From positions 29,565-93,564 of the forward strand of contig BMSM01000025.1 in NCBI GenBank assembly GCA_014649155.1: 64,000 nucleotides of DNA, written 5' to 3'. The DNA is from Streptomyces griseoviridis (GTDB lineage Bacteria > Actinomycetota > Actinomycetes > Streptomycetales > Streptomycetaceae). The notes beneath the pieces are model-generated. The model had not been told where the DNA came from and made no database searches. It saw only the letters and a program-made list of their open reading frames with translations. Below, piece by piece: positions 50,601 through 58,787 of this stretch; the first letter of the stretch is position 1; every line of letters begins with the position of its first letter. Made by a program: the position numbers and the translations under genes.

Positions 50601-50714
50601 GTGGACGACGTAGGTGCCCTCCACCGGGGTCACGGTGAACGGGGAAGGGGTGGCTGTTCCGTGGTCGGCGGGCTGTCGGGGCCGGCGGGTGTTCCTGTTG
50701 GCCCTGCGGTTCAT
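47607..50714 (-). CDS. Large type VII locus protein with ADP-ribosyltransferase-like C-terminal domain
   Basis: A 1035-residue protein. Residues about 30-470 hold repeated alpha/beta modules with G-G-W-W-Q-F-S-P-G-L-V-P and similar turns. Residues about 500-720 are a Pro/Ala/Glu-rich low-complexity linker. The C-terminal ~230 residues resemble the bacterial ADP-ribosyltransferase fold: S-F-R-G-A-A-V-R (Arg about 876), W-S-A-T (Ser about 926), and Q-E-E-V-V-F-G-P-G-T-R-F-R-V-L (Q-x-E with Glu about 946). These correspond to the R-S-E triad of ARTs. No signal peptide or membrane helix is clear. The start at 50714 lacks an obvious ribosome site. It is possibly an effector or a regulator of the secretion system (inference). 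Confidence 0.75.
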   Translation of the reverse strand: MNRRANRNTRRPRQPADHGTATPSPFTVTPVEGTYVVHREARFPERLADVATALRDDSEGRATLLVGTVPADDELDEFARRLAPVVGELSLRDVRLLVLVMSQGAVDRAAAPSPARRLCEDWGLEVVAPSGRAVVVPGGTLFSPDGATAPGGWWQFSPGLVPRRLGARFPVPDWEAQLARMDAEVADGHLVTPVPAGLLVRPAGVPAGGTDGIEYAVPVDPGRPQLLVGVAGAPPVSADALAGVLAALPGRVRGAVRLLPADGRDLLAVGQETADALGLEVEVASGLPVLLEDDSVHAAARTVLVGPDGAPAWEPYVESVLCAPTESGGTPEPRVGSWRAPATGLEEGPEPGVFLLDDRWRTSLTRAGLWVGRHGDRPPLTARPADSDVMAIDLGVPGRALDDSLWPALDLLFAALEGEARERAMIQVHGHTSADGMRALRRLAVRHGMVLAPKGWRSGAAQEEGAQVLAAPLSGVAAPRTEPPAARVPSARVPAAPPVQYVTTTGGTAPTDHSLGAVPVPAADSGRGPDTGHLPYATAAAGLPRSPAPAAGTGASAGTHPAPGTAEAVPAQSPLPAPAVTPAPVAPVPPEPSAPPAPPRLPAAAPSAQEPDQEPDQADADAYADDPYVPDWPPPVAARPATTEPVAEPEPFTPLFTSSDAVLGGPGATAPWSAWPASQGTGQAGLEEGVEHADGGRHEEGRESGDLACEEHRGGTSTEPEAGTSDDSGIGEDGWVGAHRGLVEGTPEEDGPSAARTVPPEPAGAVLRELSHVPIAPSHRSSPSERQALRSHLGADWERHAGAVQRALTRLPGLRSAGREDDELTADLTALYAYLSAGEGRLDERGLSAGLDRRDPGALAYLGCLASALRRLPSFRGAAVRTAGVFDEATRLLLPGEELGAAVPVSASGLDDGYPSLPDDHYLIWSATGRRIGSLGDSDSPFDQEEVVFGPGTRFRVLDVRERAGARVVLLRELAGAVPPAVPGHLDTSDAPVLDRLVALADRPAVPRGEREWPARCDGLLGLLPETPHTGAPPG

Positions 50715-51354
50715 CGGAGGGTCCGGGACGAGCGGTCGGTGACGGGCGTGACGCGCGGCCGCGTGCTTCGCGGCCGCGTCCGGGGGACGGGGTCCGGTGA
50801 AACGATCATGGTCGGCTCCACTCGCCTTCATCTGGGGTAGGCCCGGTACGCGGGTCATGCGTCGCCCTGCGACGCAACGCTCACCCCGAACTCCCGGCTC
50901 CGCTGGAGCGGGAAGGGGCACGTGACGCCGCGGCCTGGGCCGAACCGATCAACGAGACGCGTTCCGCGTTCTCCGTGCCGGAGGTCCGAAGAACGTGCCG
51001 ACACGGGGCACGAGGACGGCGCTCTCGTGACATGTGTGCATGGAGAAACGTAACAGGCGTTCGAACCGAAGTGCGCGGCGCGACAGTGGATTTGCCGAAC
51101 CGACACCCGGAGCATGTCTTCTCATTCAGGTGTGTTGGTGTGCCACGCGCATCACACACGCATAGTGGCAGGGTACATACCGGGCCGGCACATGTGAGCG
51201 GGACACCTGGGGACGGTACCCGCGGCGAACGGATACGATGTGCCCACCCGTGGCGGCATCCGTGCCGACGGCCGGTGCCCGCGCGGAGCCGGCCGGGCCT
51301 CCCGCCGCCCGGGGCTTCCACTCCGGAACGACGGCGACAGGCGACGGAGGAACA
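50715..51354. other. Divergent intergenic region between the ART-like gene and mycosin gene
   Basis: About 640 bases, AT-richer in its second half, without a convincing gene on either strand. It contains ACATGTGT (51030-51037), a copy of the ACACRTGT motif on the reverse strand, and related CACATGTGA at 51189-51197. It probably holds both promoters. The frame continuing upstream of mycP (from 51238) lacks a signal-peptide-like start. Confidence 0.6.
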
Positions 51355-52638
51355 GTGCCCCCCACCCCTCTCCGGCCCCCACGGGCGGGCCGCGGCCGGG
51401 GCGTACACGCCCTCGCTCTGACGGTACTGCTGTGCGCCGCCGCCGGACCGGCCGCCGCGGCCGGTCCGGAGCCCTCCCCGTCGTCGTCGCCGAGCCAGCT
51501 TCGGCTGCCGGTCGTCGCGGGCCGGATCGACTCCTCGTCCGAGGGGTGCGCGAAGGCGTCCGCCACCGTGATGCGACAGGTGCCGTGGGCGCAGCGCCTG
51601 CTCGGGCTCGGCAGGGCCGGCCTGTTCAGCGACGGCACAGGAGTCACGGTCGGGGTCGTCGACACGGGTGTCTCGGCGCGGGCGGACGCGCTGTCCGGAC
51701 GGCTCACGGGCCGTTCCGGCGCGGACTCGGACTGCGTGGGGCACGGCACCTTCGTCGCCGGGATCATCGGTGCCGCTCCCCGCGCGGGCGTCGGTCTGGC
51801 CGGTGTGGCACCGGGCGCGCGGATCTTCTCGGCCCGGGGCACCGATGCCACCGGGACGCCGTCCGCCTCGCTGGTGGCCCTCGGGATCCGCGCGGCGGTG
51901 GACGCGGGGTGCGAGGTGGTGGCGGTCTCCGCCGCGCTGCCCGAGGACACCGCCGGGCTCGCCGCCGCCGTACGCCACGCCACGGCACACGACGTGCTGC
52001 TGGTCGCCCCCGCCGTCCCCGACGACGCGGACACCGCGCGGGACGGGCAGGCGTCCACCGCGTCGTTCTGGCCGGCCGCCGCGCCGGACGTACTGTCGGT
52101 GGTGGACTTCGGGGTGGACGGGACACGCCCCGACGGCTCGTTCGAGCCGGCCGCGGCGGATCTGGCGGCGCCCGGCGACCAGGTGACCGGCATCGGGGTC
52201 ACGGGCGGCGGTCACTTCGTGGGCAGCGGCTCCTCCTTCGCCGCCGCGTACGTGGCGGGCGCCGCCGCCCTGGTCCGGGCCTACCACCCGGAACTGACCG
52301 CCCGGCAGACCGCCGCGCGCATGGCGAGCACCGGATACCCGGCCGACGTGCCGCGCCTCGACGTGAACGGAGCGCTCACCGGTGTGCTGCCCGCTCACGC
52401 CGCCGCACAGCCCGCGCCCGCCCAGGGCATCCGGGTGCTCGACGTCCCGGACGACGACGGCGCGGTGCTCAGGGCCGGCGCACTGGCCGGCGCCTGCGGT
52501 GCGTTGGGCATGGGGCTGTGGGCGACGTCGGCGCTGCGGCGCCGGGCGGGTGCCCGGCACGGACCGGCGGGCAGATCCCATCGGATCGCCGGAGACAGGG
52601 GTCTGGGACCACGTCCGGGGCGCGGGGCACAGGGCTGA
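51355..52638 (+). CDS. mycP: Mycosin (type VII secretion subtilisin-like protease)
   Basis: A 427-residue S8 protease with an N-terminal signal peptide (Arg-rich start, then H-A-L-A-L-T-V-L-L-C-A-A-A-G) and a C-terminal transmembrane helix. Catalytic triad: Asp103 in V-G-V-V-D-T-G, His130 in V-G-H-G-T-F-V, Ser294 in G-S-G-S-S-F-A-A. The oxyanion-hole region, normally A-A-G-N, reads L-L-V-A-P-A-V-P-D, so the Asn is missing. GTG 51355 was chosen for its GGAGG site and signal peptide. In mycobacteria MycP stabilises the ESX membrane complex, a role separable from proteolysis, which fits the altered site. Confidence 0.88.
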   Translation: MPPTPLRPPRAGRGRGVHALALTVLLCAAAGPAAAAGPEPSPSSSPSQLRLPVVAGRIDSSSEGCAKASATVMRQVPWAQRLLGLGRAGLFSDGTGVTVGVVDTGVSARADALSGRLTGRSGADSDCVGHGTFVAGIIGAAPRAGVGLAGVAPGARIFSARGTDATGTPSASLVALGIRAAVDAGCEVVAVSAALPEDTAGLAAAVRHATAHDVLLVAPAVPDDADTARDGQASTASFWPAAAPDVLSVVDFGVDGTRPDGSFEPAAADLAAPGDQVTGIGVTGGGHFVGSGSSFAAAYVAGAAALVRAYHPELTARQTAARMASTGYPADVPRLDVNGALTGVLPAHAAAQPAPAQGIRVLDVPDDDGAVLRAGALAGACGALGMGLWATSALRRRAGARHGPAGRSHRIAGDRGLGPRPGRGAQG

Positions 52639-52810
52639 GGCCGTGGGCGGGCCGCGACACCCCGCAATACTCCGCGACACCCGCCGTCCCGGCAGCGAAG
52701 GGGGGCGCGGCCCGGCGTGACGGTGACGGACCACGCGTCGCACGCGCCTGCCGGGCACGCGTGACACCACCGGCGAGGTCCTGGCGGTCCCGGACGCCCC
52801 GGCCGTCGTG

Positions 52811-52828
52811 GCGCCCCCTCGGGGGCGT
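52811..52828. terminator. Hairpin between convergent mycP and eccC
   Basis: A perfect 7-bp stem CGCCCCC / GGGGGCG (52812-52827) with a 2-base loop; short but GC-rich, in the 225 bases between the two converging stops. Confidence 0.45.
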
Positions 52829-52863
52829 CCTCCAGCCGGGACGCCGGGACGGGCACGGGTGGG

Positions 52864-55800
52864 TCAGGTCGTCGTCGGGGCGGGGTCGTCGGCGGTGTCC
52901 ATCAGCGCCGTCTGGATCTTCGTCGTCGACCTGCGCGTCACGTACTGGCCGCGTCCCGGCGGCAGCTGGCGAGGCTTGACGCCGAAGACAGCGCCCTCGG
53001 ACGGCGGGCAGGACAACAGCAGACCCGGGGTGTTGACCTCCAGCAGACGGCGCACCAAGGGGTCGTTGAGGCCCCGCATGGAGCCCGCGGCCGATCTGGC
53101 GACGATCATGTGCACACCCACCTCGTAACCCAGCGGCAGATGTTCCAGCAACACGTCGAACGGAGTCTGCATCGGCTGCGCGACCAGGTCGTAGTCGTCC
53201 ACCAGGACGAACAGCCGCGGCCCCTTCCACCAGTCCGCCAGACGCATCCGGCTCGGGGAGATGTCGGGCCCCGGCACCCGCTCCCGCAGAGCCTTGCCCA
53301 CACCGGCGAGCTGGTTGCGCAGCTGGTCCACCGAGACCGCGTGGCCGAGCCGGTACTCCTCCGGCACGGCCTCCACCAGCTGGCGCCGGTAGTCCACGAC
53401 CAGGATCCGCGCCTCGGCCGGCGTGAACGCCTGCACGATGGACTTCGCCATCAGGCGCAGCAGGTTGGTCTTTCCGGTCTCGCTGTCCCCGAACAGCACC
53501 AGATGCGGCGTCTCGGAGAAGTCCTGCCACGCGGTGCCCAGTTCGGTCTCCTCCACACCCAGCGGGAACCTGAACCGGCGGTCCGCCGCGACGGGGGGCA
53601 GCTCGTGGGCGGACAGCCGGGTCGGCAGCATGCGCACCGCGGGGGCGCTCGGCCCCGGCCAGCTCTCGGCGACCGCGGAGACCATGTCGGTCACACCGTC
53701 GGCGAGGTCGTCGGCGGCCTCCTCCCCGTCGATCCGGGGCAGCGCCGTCAGATAGTGCAGCTTCGTCTCCACGGTCAGACCGCGTCCCGGTGACCGGGGC
53801 ACGGCGGCGGCACGCCGGATGTCGACCACGGAGTCCATGGCGTCCCCCATGCGCAGCTCCAGTTTGGTGCCGGCCTGGTCGCGCACAGCGGCGGGCAGCT
53901 CCACCCAGCGCGAGACGGTGGTGATCAGGTGGATGCCGTAGTTGAGACCCCGCGTCGCGAGCTGGCTCAGCGCGGGGACGTCGTCCTGGAAGTCCTGCCG
54001 GACCGTCGACCACCCGTCGATCACCAGGAACACGTCCCCGTGTGCCTCGTCGGGGAACTCACCGGCCGCCCTGCGCCGGCGCAGCGTGGCCATCGAGTCG
54101 ATGCCGTGCTCCAGGAACATCCGCTCACGCCGGGCGAGCAGCGAGGCGACCTCGGCGAGGGTGCGGGCCACCCGCTCACTGTCCAGCCGGGCCGCGACCG
54201 AGCCGACGTGCGGCAGCCCGGCCAGGGCCGTCAGGGTGCCGCCGCCGAAGTCGAGGCAGTAGAACTGCACCTCGCGCGGCGTGTGGGTGAGGGCCAGGGC
54301 GGCGATGAGGCTGCGCACCAGGGTGGACTTGCCGCTCTGCGGGCCGCCGGCGATGCCGACGTGACCGCCCGCGGCGGACAGATCGACCGTGAGCAGGTCA
54401 CGCCTCTGCTCGAAGGGCCGGTCGACGATGCCGACGGGGACCGCCAGACCACCGCGTCCCGCCCAGTCCGCCGTGGTCAGCCCGAGGACGGGGTCGGGGG
54501 AGAGCGGCGGCAGCAGCCGGTCCAGCGTGGGTGACTGGGACAGCGGAGGCAGCCACACCTGGTGGGCCGGCGGGCCCGACTCCCGCAGCCGTTCGATCGC
54601 GATGGACAGCAGCGAGGGGACCTCCTCCTCTACGTCCTCGCCGCCGGCCGCCGCGGCGAGTTCCCCGGCGGTCGGCGGAGCGCTTCGCTCGGCCACCCGT
54701 TCCCCGCTCCAGGACACCACCTGGCTGGCGACCTGGGCCTGGGCCAGGGCTCCGGAGCGCTGCCGGTAGGCCCCCGACACGTAGGCGCCGCGGAACCGGG
54801 TCAGCGGCTCGACGCCGCTCTTGAGGAAGCCCGCGCCGGGCTGGGAGGGGAGTTCGTAGGCGTCCGGTACACCGAGCACGCCCCGGCTCTCCATCGCGGA
54901 GAAGGTGCGCAGGCCGATCCGGTACGACAGGTGGCTCTCCAGTTGGTGCATGCGGCCCTCGTCCAGGCGCTGCGAGGCCAGCAGCAGGTGCACGCCCAGC
55001 GAACGGCCCAGTCGGCCGATCATCACGAACAGCTCCATGAACTCGCGGTGCGCCGAGAGCAGCTCGCTGAACTCGTCGACCACCACGAACAGGCTCGGCA
55101 GCGGCGCCAGCGGCGTACCCGCGGCGCGTGCCTTCTCGTAGTCCAGCGCGGACGTGTAGTTGCCCGCGGCGCGCAGCAGTTCCTGGCGCCGGATCAGCTC
55201 GCCGTGCAGGGCGTCCTGCATGCGGGAGACCATCGCGGCCTCCTCCGCCAGGTTGGTGATCACCGCCGAGGTGTGCGGCAGCTGGTCCAGCCCGAGGAAG
55301 GTGGCACCGCCCTTGAAGTCCACCAGCACGAAGTTGAGGGACTCGGAGGAGTGGCTGAGCGCCAGGGCCAGTACCAGGGTGCGCAGCAGTTCGCTCTTGC
55401 CGGAGCCGGTGGCGCCGATGAGCATGCCGTGCGGCCCCATGCCGCCCTCCGCCGACTCCTTGATGTCCAGCTCCACCGGGCGTCCGTCGGCGCCCACCGC
55501 CAGGGGGACGCGCAGCCGGCGCGCCGCCGAGGTCCCCCGCGCCTCCCAGTAGGCCCTCGGGTCGTACCGGTACAGGTCGGTGATGCCCAGCAGCGTGGTG
55601 AGCTGCACGTCGGTGGAGAGCGGCTGGGCCGTCTCGACGGCGGCCCCGGTGCGCATCGGGGCCAGCACCGCCGCCAGCGCCCGCGCGGCCGCCGGGCCGA
55701 GCCGGTCGGCCCGGCCCAGCGAGGTGAACGACTCCTTGCGGTTGCGGTCGGTACGGGCCAGCCGCACCTCGCCGGACTCGGCCTGGAGCCGCAGCGTCGT

Positions 55801-56868
55801 ACGACCGGGTCGCCAGGGCAGCTCACCCGAGAGGTCGAGCACCACGGCGTTGCGGAACCCGTGCCGGCCCAGCCGGTGGCCGGAGGGCACCTGCCCGCCG
55901 TCGACGACGATCACCGTGTACGGCTCGTCCGTGCCGGCGGTGGCGTCCGTCTCGAAGGCCGGCCGGTCGGCGAACTCCTCGCCCAGCAGGGCCTCCAGCT
56001 CGGCGGCGGAGGAGGTGAACAACCGCACCGGGCCCGCCCCGTCGGTCTCGGAGGGGTGGTGGGTGTGCGGCAGCCACTTGGCCCAGTCCCACTCGGCCGC
56101 CTGGCCGGCGGACACACAGAAGGCGATCACCAGTTCCTGCGGGGAGTGCGCCACGGCCAGCTGCGCGAGCACGGCCCGTACGAGGCCCGTGATCTCCTCG
56201 CGCTCGCCCCGCAGCAGCACCCTCGACCACGCCGGCAGGAAGAGGGCGATGGGCTGGTCGGGGACGGTGGAGTAGGCGTTGACGAAGGCGCGCAGGGCGT
56301 GCGCGGTCAGCGGATCCAGGTCCTCCACGGGTTTGGTCGCCTTGGTGGTCAGACGCAGGCCGAGGCGCTGTTCACCGACGGCCACCCGGACCTCGCCGAA
56401 GTCCGGGTCGGCGGGGCGGCGTTCCCACAGCCGGGAGGTGCGGGCCTGGGACCACAGGTTGGCGGGCCGGGGATGGCGCCAGGCGAGGGCGTGCTGCTGT
56501 TCGGCCGCCGCCGCCCTGACCCTGCGTCGCATTCCGCCGAGGTAGCGCAGATAGTCACGGCGGGCACCTCTCAGCTTCTGTCTGCGCTCCGCGCCACCGC
56601 GCATCATCTGGCCGGCCAGCATGAGGACCATGGCCACTGCCATCACCCCGACCACCACGAAGGTCATCGGATTCGACGCCTGGCCGGGCCGCACGTAGAG
56701 CAGCACCATGGCACCCGACATCATGGCCATCGGCAGATACGTCATCATCCCGGACCCGCTGTCGGGCACCTGCTCCGACAGCACCGGGGGTTCCTGGAGC
56801 GCCAGGTCGCCCTCGGGCATGTCGGGCCCCCGGCGCCGGGCGGGCCTGCGGAAGAACACCACGCTCAC
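52864..56868 (-). CDS. eccC: Type VII secretion ATPase EccC (three FtsK-like domains)
   Basis: A 1334-residue protein with two N-terminal transmembrane helices (about residues 35-85), an N-terminal domain, and three ATPase domains. The Walker A motifs are G-A-T-G-S-G-K-S (about residue 483), G-G-P-Q-S-G-K-S-T (about 839) and G-D-S-E-T-G-K-T (about 1124); domain 1 Walker B is V-V-V-D-E-F-S. This is the full EccCab arrangement on one chain, the motor that recognises WXG100 substrates and drives export. A strong AAGGAG site precedes GTG 56868. It is divergent from eccD with about 500 bases between, and convergent with mycP. Confidence 0.95.
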   Translation of the reverse strand: MSVVFFRRPARRRGPDMPEGDLALQEPPVLSEQVPDSGSGMMTYLPMAMMSGAMVLLYVRPGQASNPMTFVVVGVMAVAMVLMLAGQMMRGGAERRQKLRGARRDYLRYLGGMRRRVRAAAAEQQHALAWRHPRPANLWSQARTSRLWERRPADPDFGEVRVAVGEQRLGLRLTTKATKPVEDLDPLTAHALRAFVNAYSTVPDQPIALFLPAWSRVLLRGEREEITGLVRAVLAQLAVAHSPQELVIAFCVSAGQAAEWDWAKWLPHTHHPSETDGAGPVRLFTSSAAELEALLGEEFADRPAFETDATAGTDEPYTVIVVDGGQVPSGHRLGRHGFRNAVVLDLSGELPWRPGRTTLRLQAESGEVRLARTDRNRKESFTSLGRADRLGPAAARALAAVLAPMRTGAAVETAQPLSTDVQLTTLLGITDLYRYDPRAYWEARGTSAARRLRVPLAVGADGRPVELDIKESAEGGMGPHGMLIGATGSGKSELLRTLVLALALSHSSESLNFVLVDFKGGATFLGLDQLPHTSAVITNLAEEAAMVSRMQDALHGELIRRQELLRAAGNYTSALDYEKARAAGTPLAPLPSLFVVVDEFSELLSAHREFMELFVMIGRLGRSLGVHLLLASQRLDEGRMHQLESHLSYRIGLRTFSAMESRGVLGVPDAYELPSQPGAGFLKSGVEPLTRFRGAYVSGAYRQRSGALAQAQVASQVVSWSGERVAERSAPPTAGELAAAAGGEDVEEEVPSLLSIAIERLRESGPPAHQVWLPPLSQSPTLDRLLPPLSPDPVLGLTTADWAGRGGLAVPVGIVDRPFEQRRDLLTVDLSAAGGHVGIAGGPQSGKSTLVRSLIAALALTHTPREVQFYCLDFGGGTLTALAGLPHVGSVAARLDSERVARTLAEVASLLARRERMFLEHGIDSMATLRRRRAAGEFPDEAHGDVFLVIDGWSTVRQDFQDDVPALSQLATRGLNYGIHLITTVSRWVELPAAVRDQAGTKLELRMGDAMDSVVDIRRAAAVPRSPGRGLTVETKLHYLTALPRIDGEEAADDLADGVTDMVSAVAESWPGPSAPAVRMLPTRLSAHELPPVAADRRFRFPLGVEETELGTAWQDFSETPHLVLFGDSETGKTNLLRLMAKSIVQAFTPAEARILVVDYRRQLVEAVPEEYRLGHAVSVDQLRNQLAGVGKALRERVPGPDISPSRMRLADWWKGPRLFVLVDDYDLVAQPMQTPFDVLLEHLPLGYEVGVHMIVARSAAGSMRGLNDPLVRRLLEVNTPGLLLSCPPSEGAVFGVKPRQLPPGRGQYVTRRSTTKIQTALMDTADDPAPTTT

Positions 56869-57367
56869 TGAAACGTCTCCTTGGGATGCTGGCGGCCGCC
56901 TGCGGCGGGACTGCGGTCGGCCGGCCGTCGGCGCCTTGGCGGTCTTGAGGCCGGAAGCTCCTGAGGCCGGGCACCGGACGGGCCGACCGGGTGTGTCCGG
57001 TGTCCGCACACGTGTGAGTGTCGGTCCACGAGAAGAGGCGGTGTGCCGGGGCGCGCGGACCGGCGTTCCGGGGCTGTATGAGGCCCTGGCGCCGCGAGGC
57101 GGTACCTGTGAGACTATCGGGCACCACCGAGGTGTCCAACAGCGGTTCGCCGCACACGTGTCCGCGACCGGACCAGGATGTGCGCCGAACCCGGCCGTCC
57201 CGGCCGCGACGGTGCGGCGCGACGGCCCTCCCCACGAGGCGTGGGCCCCCGGGAACCACCGTCACCGGCCGAGTGACCGGTCGGTGGCAGAGCCGGCCCT
57301 GAGAGCGGGTACCACGTCCGCCCCTGCCGACCCATGGCGCGAGCCGCCCGAGAGGTGTGAGACACAT
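56869..57367. other. Divergent promoter region of eccC and eccD
   Basis: About 500 bases without a convincing gene. It contains two copies of CGCACACGTGT (57005-57015 and 57151-57161), each holding the palindrome ACACGTGT, and G-A-G-A-G-G-T-G as a ribosome site for eccD. Confidence 0.6.
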
Positions 57368-58765
57368 ATGAGCGAAGGCTCTGTCGCAGGTCTGTGTCGC
57401 GTGACGATACGGGCCCCGGAGAAGACCATCGACCTGGCCGTCCCGTCCGACATCCCGCTCGCCGACCTGCTGCCGGTCGTCGTCGGCCACGCGGGCGGAC
57501 AACTGGAGGAAGCCGGACTCGAGCACGGCGGCTGGGTTCTCCAGCGCATCGGTGGCGAGCCACTGGACCCCGAGGGCACGCCCGACTCCCTCGACCTGCG
57601 CGATGGGGAGGTGCTGCTGCTGCGCCCCGAGGCGGAGGCACTCCCGCCGGTGCGCTTCGACAGCCTGGTGGACGCCGTCTCCGGCACGGTGCGCGACCTG
57701 CCGCACGCGTGGAGCCCCGCGGTCAGCCGCTGGACCCTGCGCCTGATGACGACCGTGACGCTGCTGGGCTGCCTGGCGGTACTGGCCCTGCCCGGTGACA
57801 CCACGTCACGGGCCGCGCTGACGGCCGGCGCCGCCCTGCTGGCCATGGCCGGCGCCGGTGCGGCGGCCAGGGTGCTGGACGACCCGCCCGGTGGCGTGCT
57901 GCTCGGGCTGGTGTCCTGCGCCTTCCTGGGGCTGGCAGGGGTCCTGGCCGTCGGCGACCCGTGGTCCGCGCCGCACTCTCACGTCCGTACCGGAGCGCAG
58001 CTGCTGGCCGGTTCCGTGGCCGCCGGCGCGGGCACGGCCCTGGCGCTGACGGTGGTGTCCGTCTTCGCCGTCGCCTTCGCCGCCGCGGCCGTCGTGTGCG
58101 TGGCCGGTGTCGTCGGCGGGGTGCTGATGGTCACCGTGGAGGTGCCCTTCTCGAGCGCGGCCGGAGGCGTCGCGGTGGCGGCGGTCGTCTTCGGCGCCTT
58201 CGTCCCCCGGCTCTCCTTCTCGCTGGCGGGACTGCGCCTGCCACCGCTGCCCACCACTGCGGACCAGCTCCAGGAGGGCATCGAACCGCACGCCGGGCAG
58301 GACGTCGCCGCCCGCGCCGCGGCCACCGACCACTGGATGAGCGCCCTGTACCTGGGCGTGGGCGCCGTGTGCGCGGGCTGCCTGGCCGGCCTGGCCCGGC
58401 ACCCGGAGCCACCGGAGCTGGCCACCTGCGCCCTGCTGGCGCTGCTGCTCTTCCTGCACGGACGCAGCCTGGGCACCGCCTGGCAGCGGCTGGCCCTGGC
58501 GGTCCCCGCCCTGCTGGGACCGCTGCTGGCAGCCGCGGGACTCGCCGCCCGCTGGGACGGGACCGGCCGGCTGGTGGTGGCGGCCGCTCTGCTGCTGTCC
58601 GCCGCCGCGCTGGCGGTCATCTCCTGGACGGCCCCCGGCCGCCGCCTGCTGCCCCACTGGGGGAGGGCCGGGGACCTGCTGCAGTCCGTGACGGCCTTCG
58701 CCCTGCTGCCCGTCGTGCTGTGGACCTTCGGCGTCTACCAGATACTGCGCTCGGCCAACGGCTGA
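57368..58765 (+). CDS. eccD: Type VII secretion membrane protein EccD
   Basis: A 465-residue protein with an N-terminal ubiquitin-like domain (about residues 1-95, opening C-R-V-T-I-R-A-P) followed by about 11 hydrophobic helices. This is the EccD layout: it forms the main membrane vestibule of the ESX complex. ATG 57368 is followed by eccB 22 bases downstream, so the two are an operon. Typical length for the family (about 450-500). Confidence 0.9.
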   Translation: MSEGSVAGLCRVTIRAPEKTIDLAVPSDIPLADLLPVVVGHAGGQLEEAGLEHGGWVLQRIGGEPLDPEGTPDSLDLRDGEVLLLRPEAEALPPVRFDSLVDAVSGTVRDLPHAWSPAVSRWTLRLMTTVTLLGCLAVLALPGDTTSRAALTAGAALLAMAGAGAAARVLDDPPGGVLLGLVSCAFLGLAGVLAVGDPWSAPHSHVRTGAQLLAGSVAAGAGTALALTVVSVFAVAFAAAAVVCVAGVVGGVLMVTVEVPFSSAAGGVAVAAVVFGAFVPRLSFSLAGLRLPPLPTTADQLQEGIEPHAGQDVAARAAATDHWMSALYLGVGAVCAGCLAGLARHPEPPELATCALLALLLFLHGRSLGTAWQRLALAVPALLGPLLAAAGLAARWDGTGRLVVAAALLLSAAALAVISWTAPGRRLLPHWGRAGDLLQSVTAFALLPVVLWTFGVYQILRSANG

Positions 58766-58787
58766 ACCGCTTAGGAGAGAGCACCTC

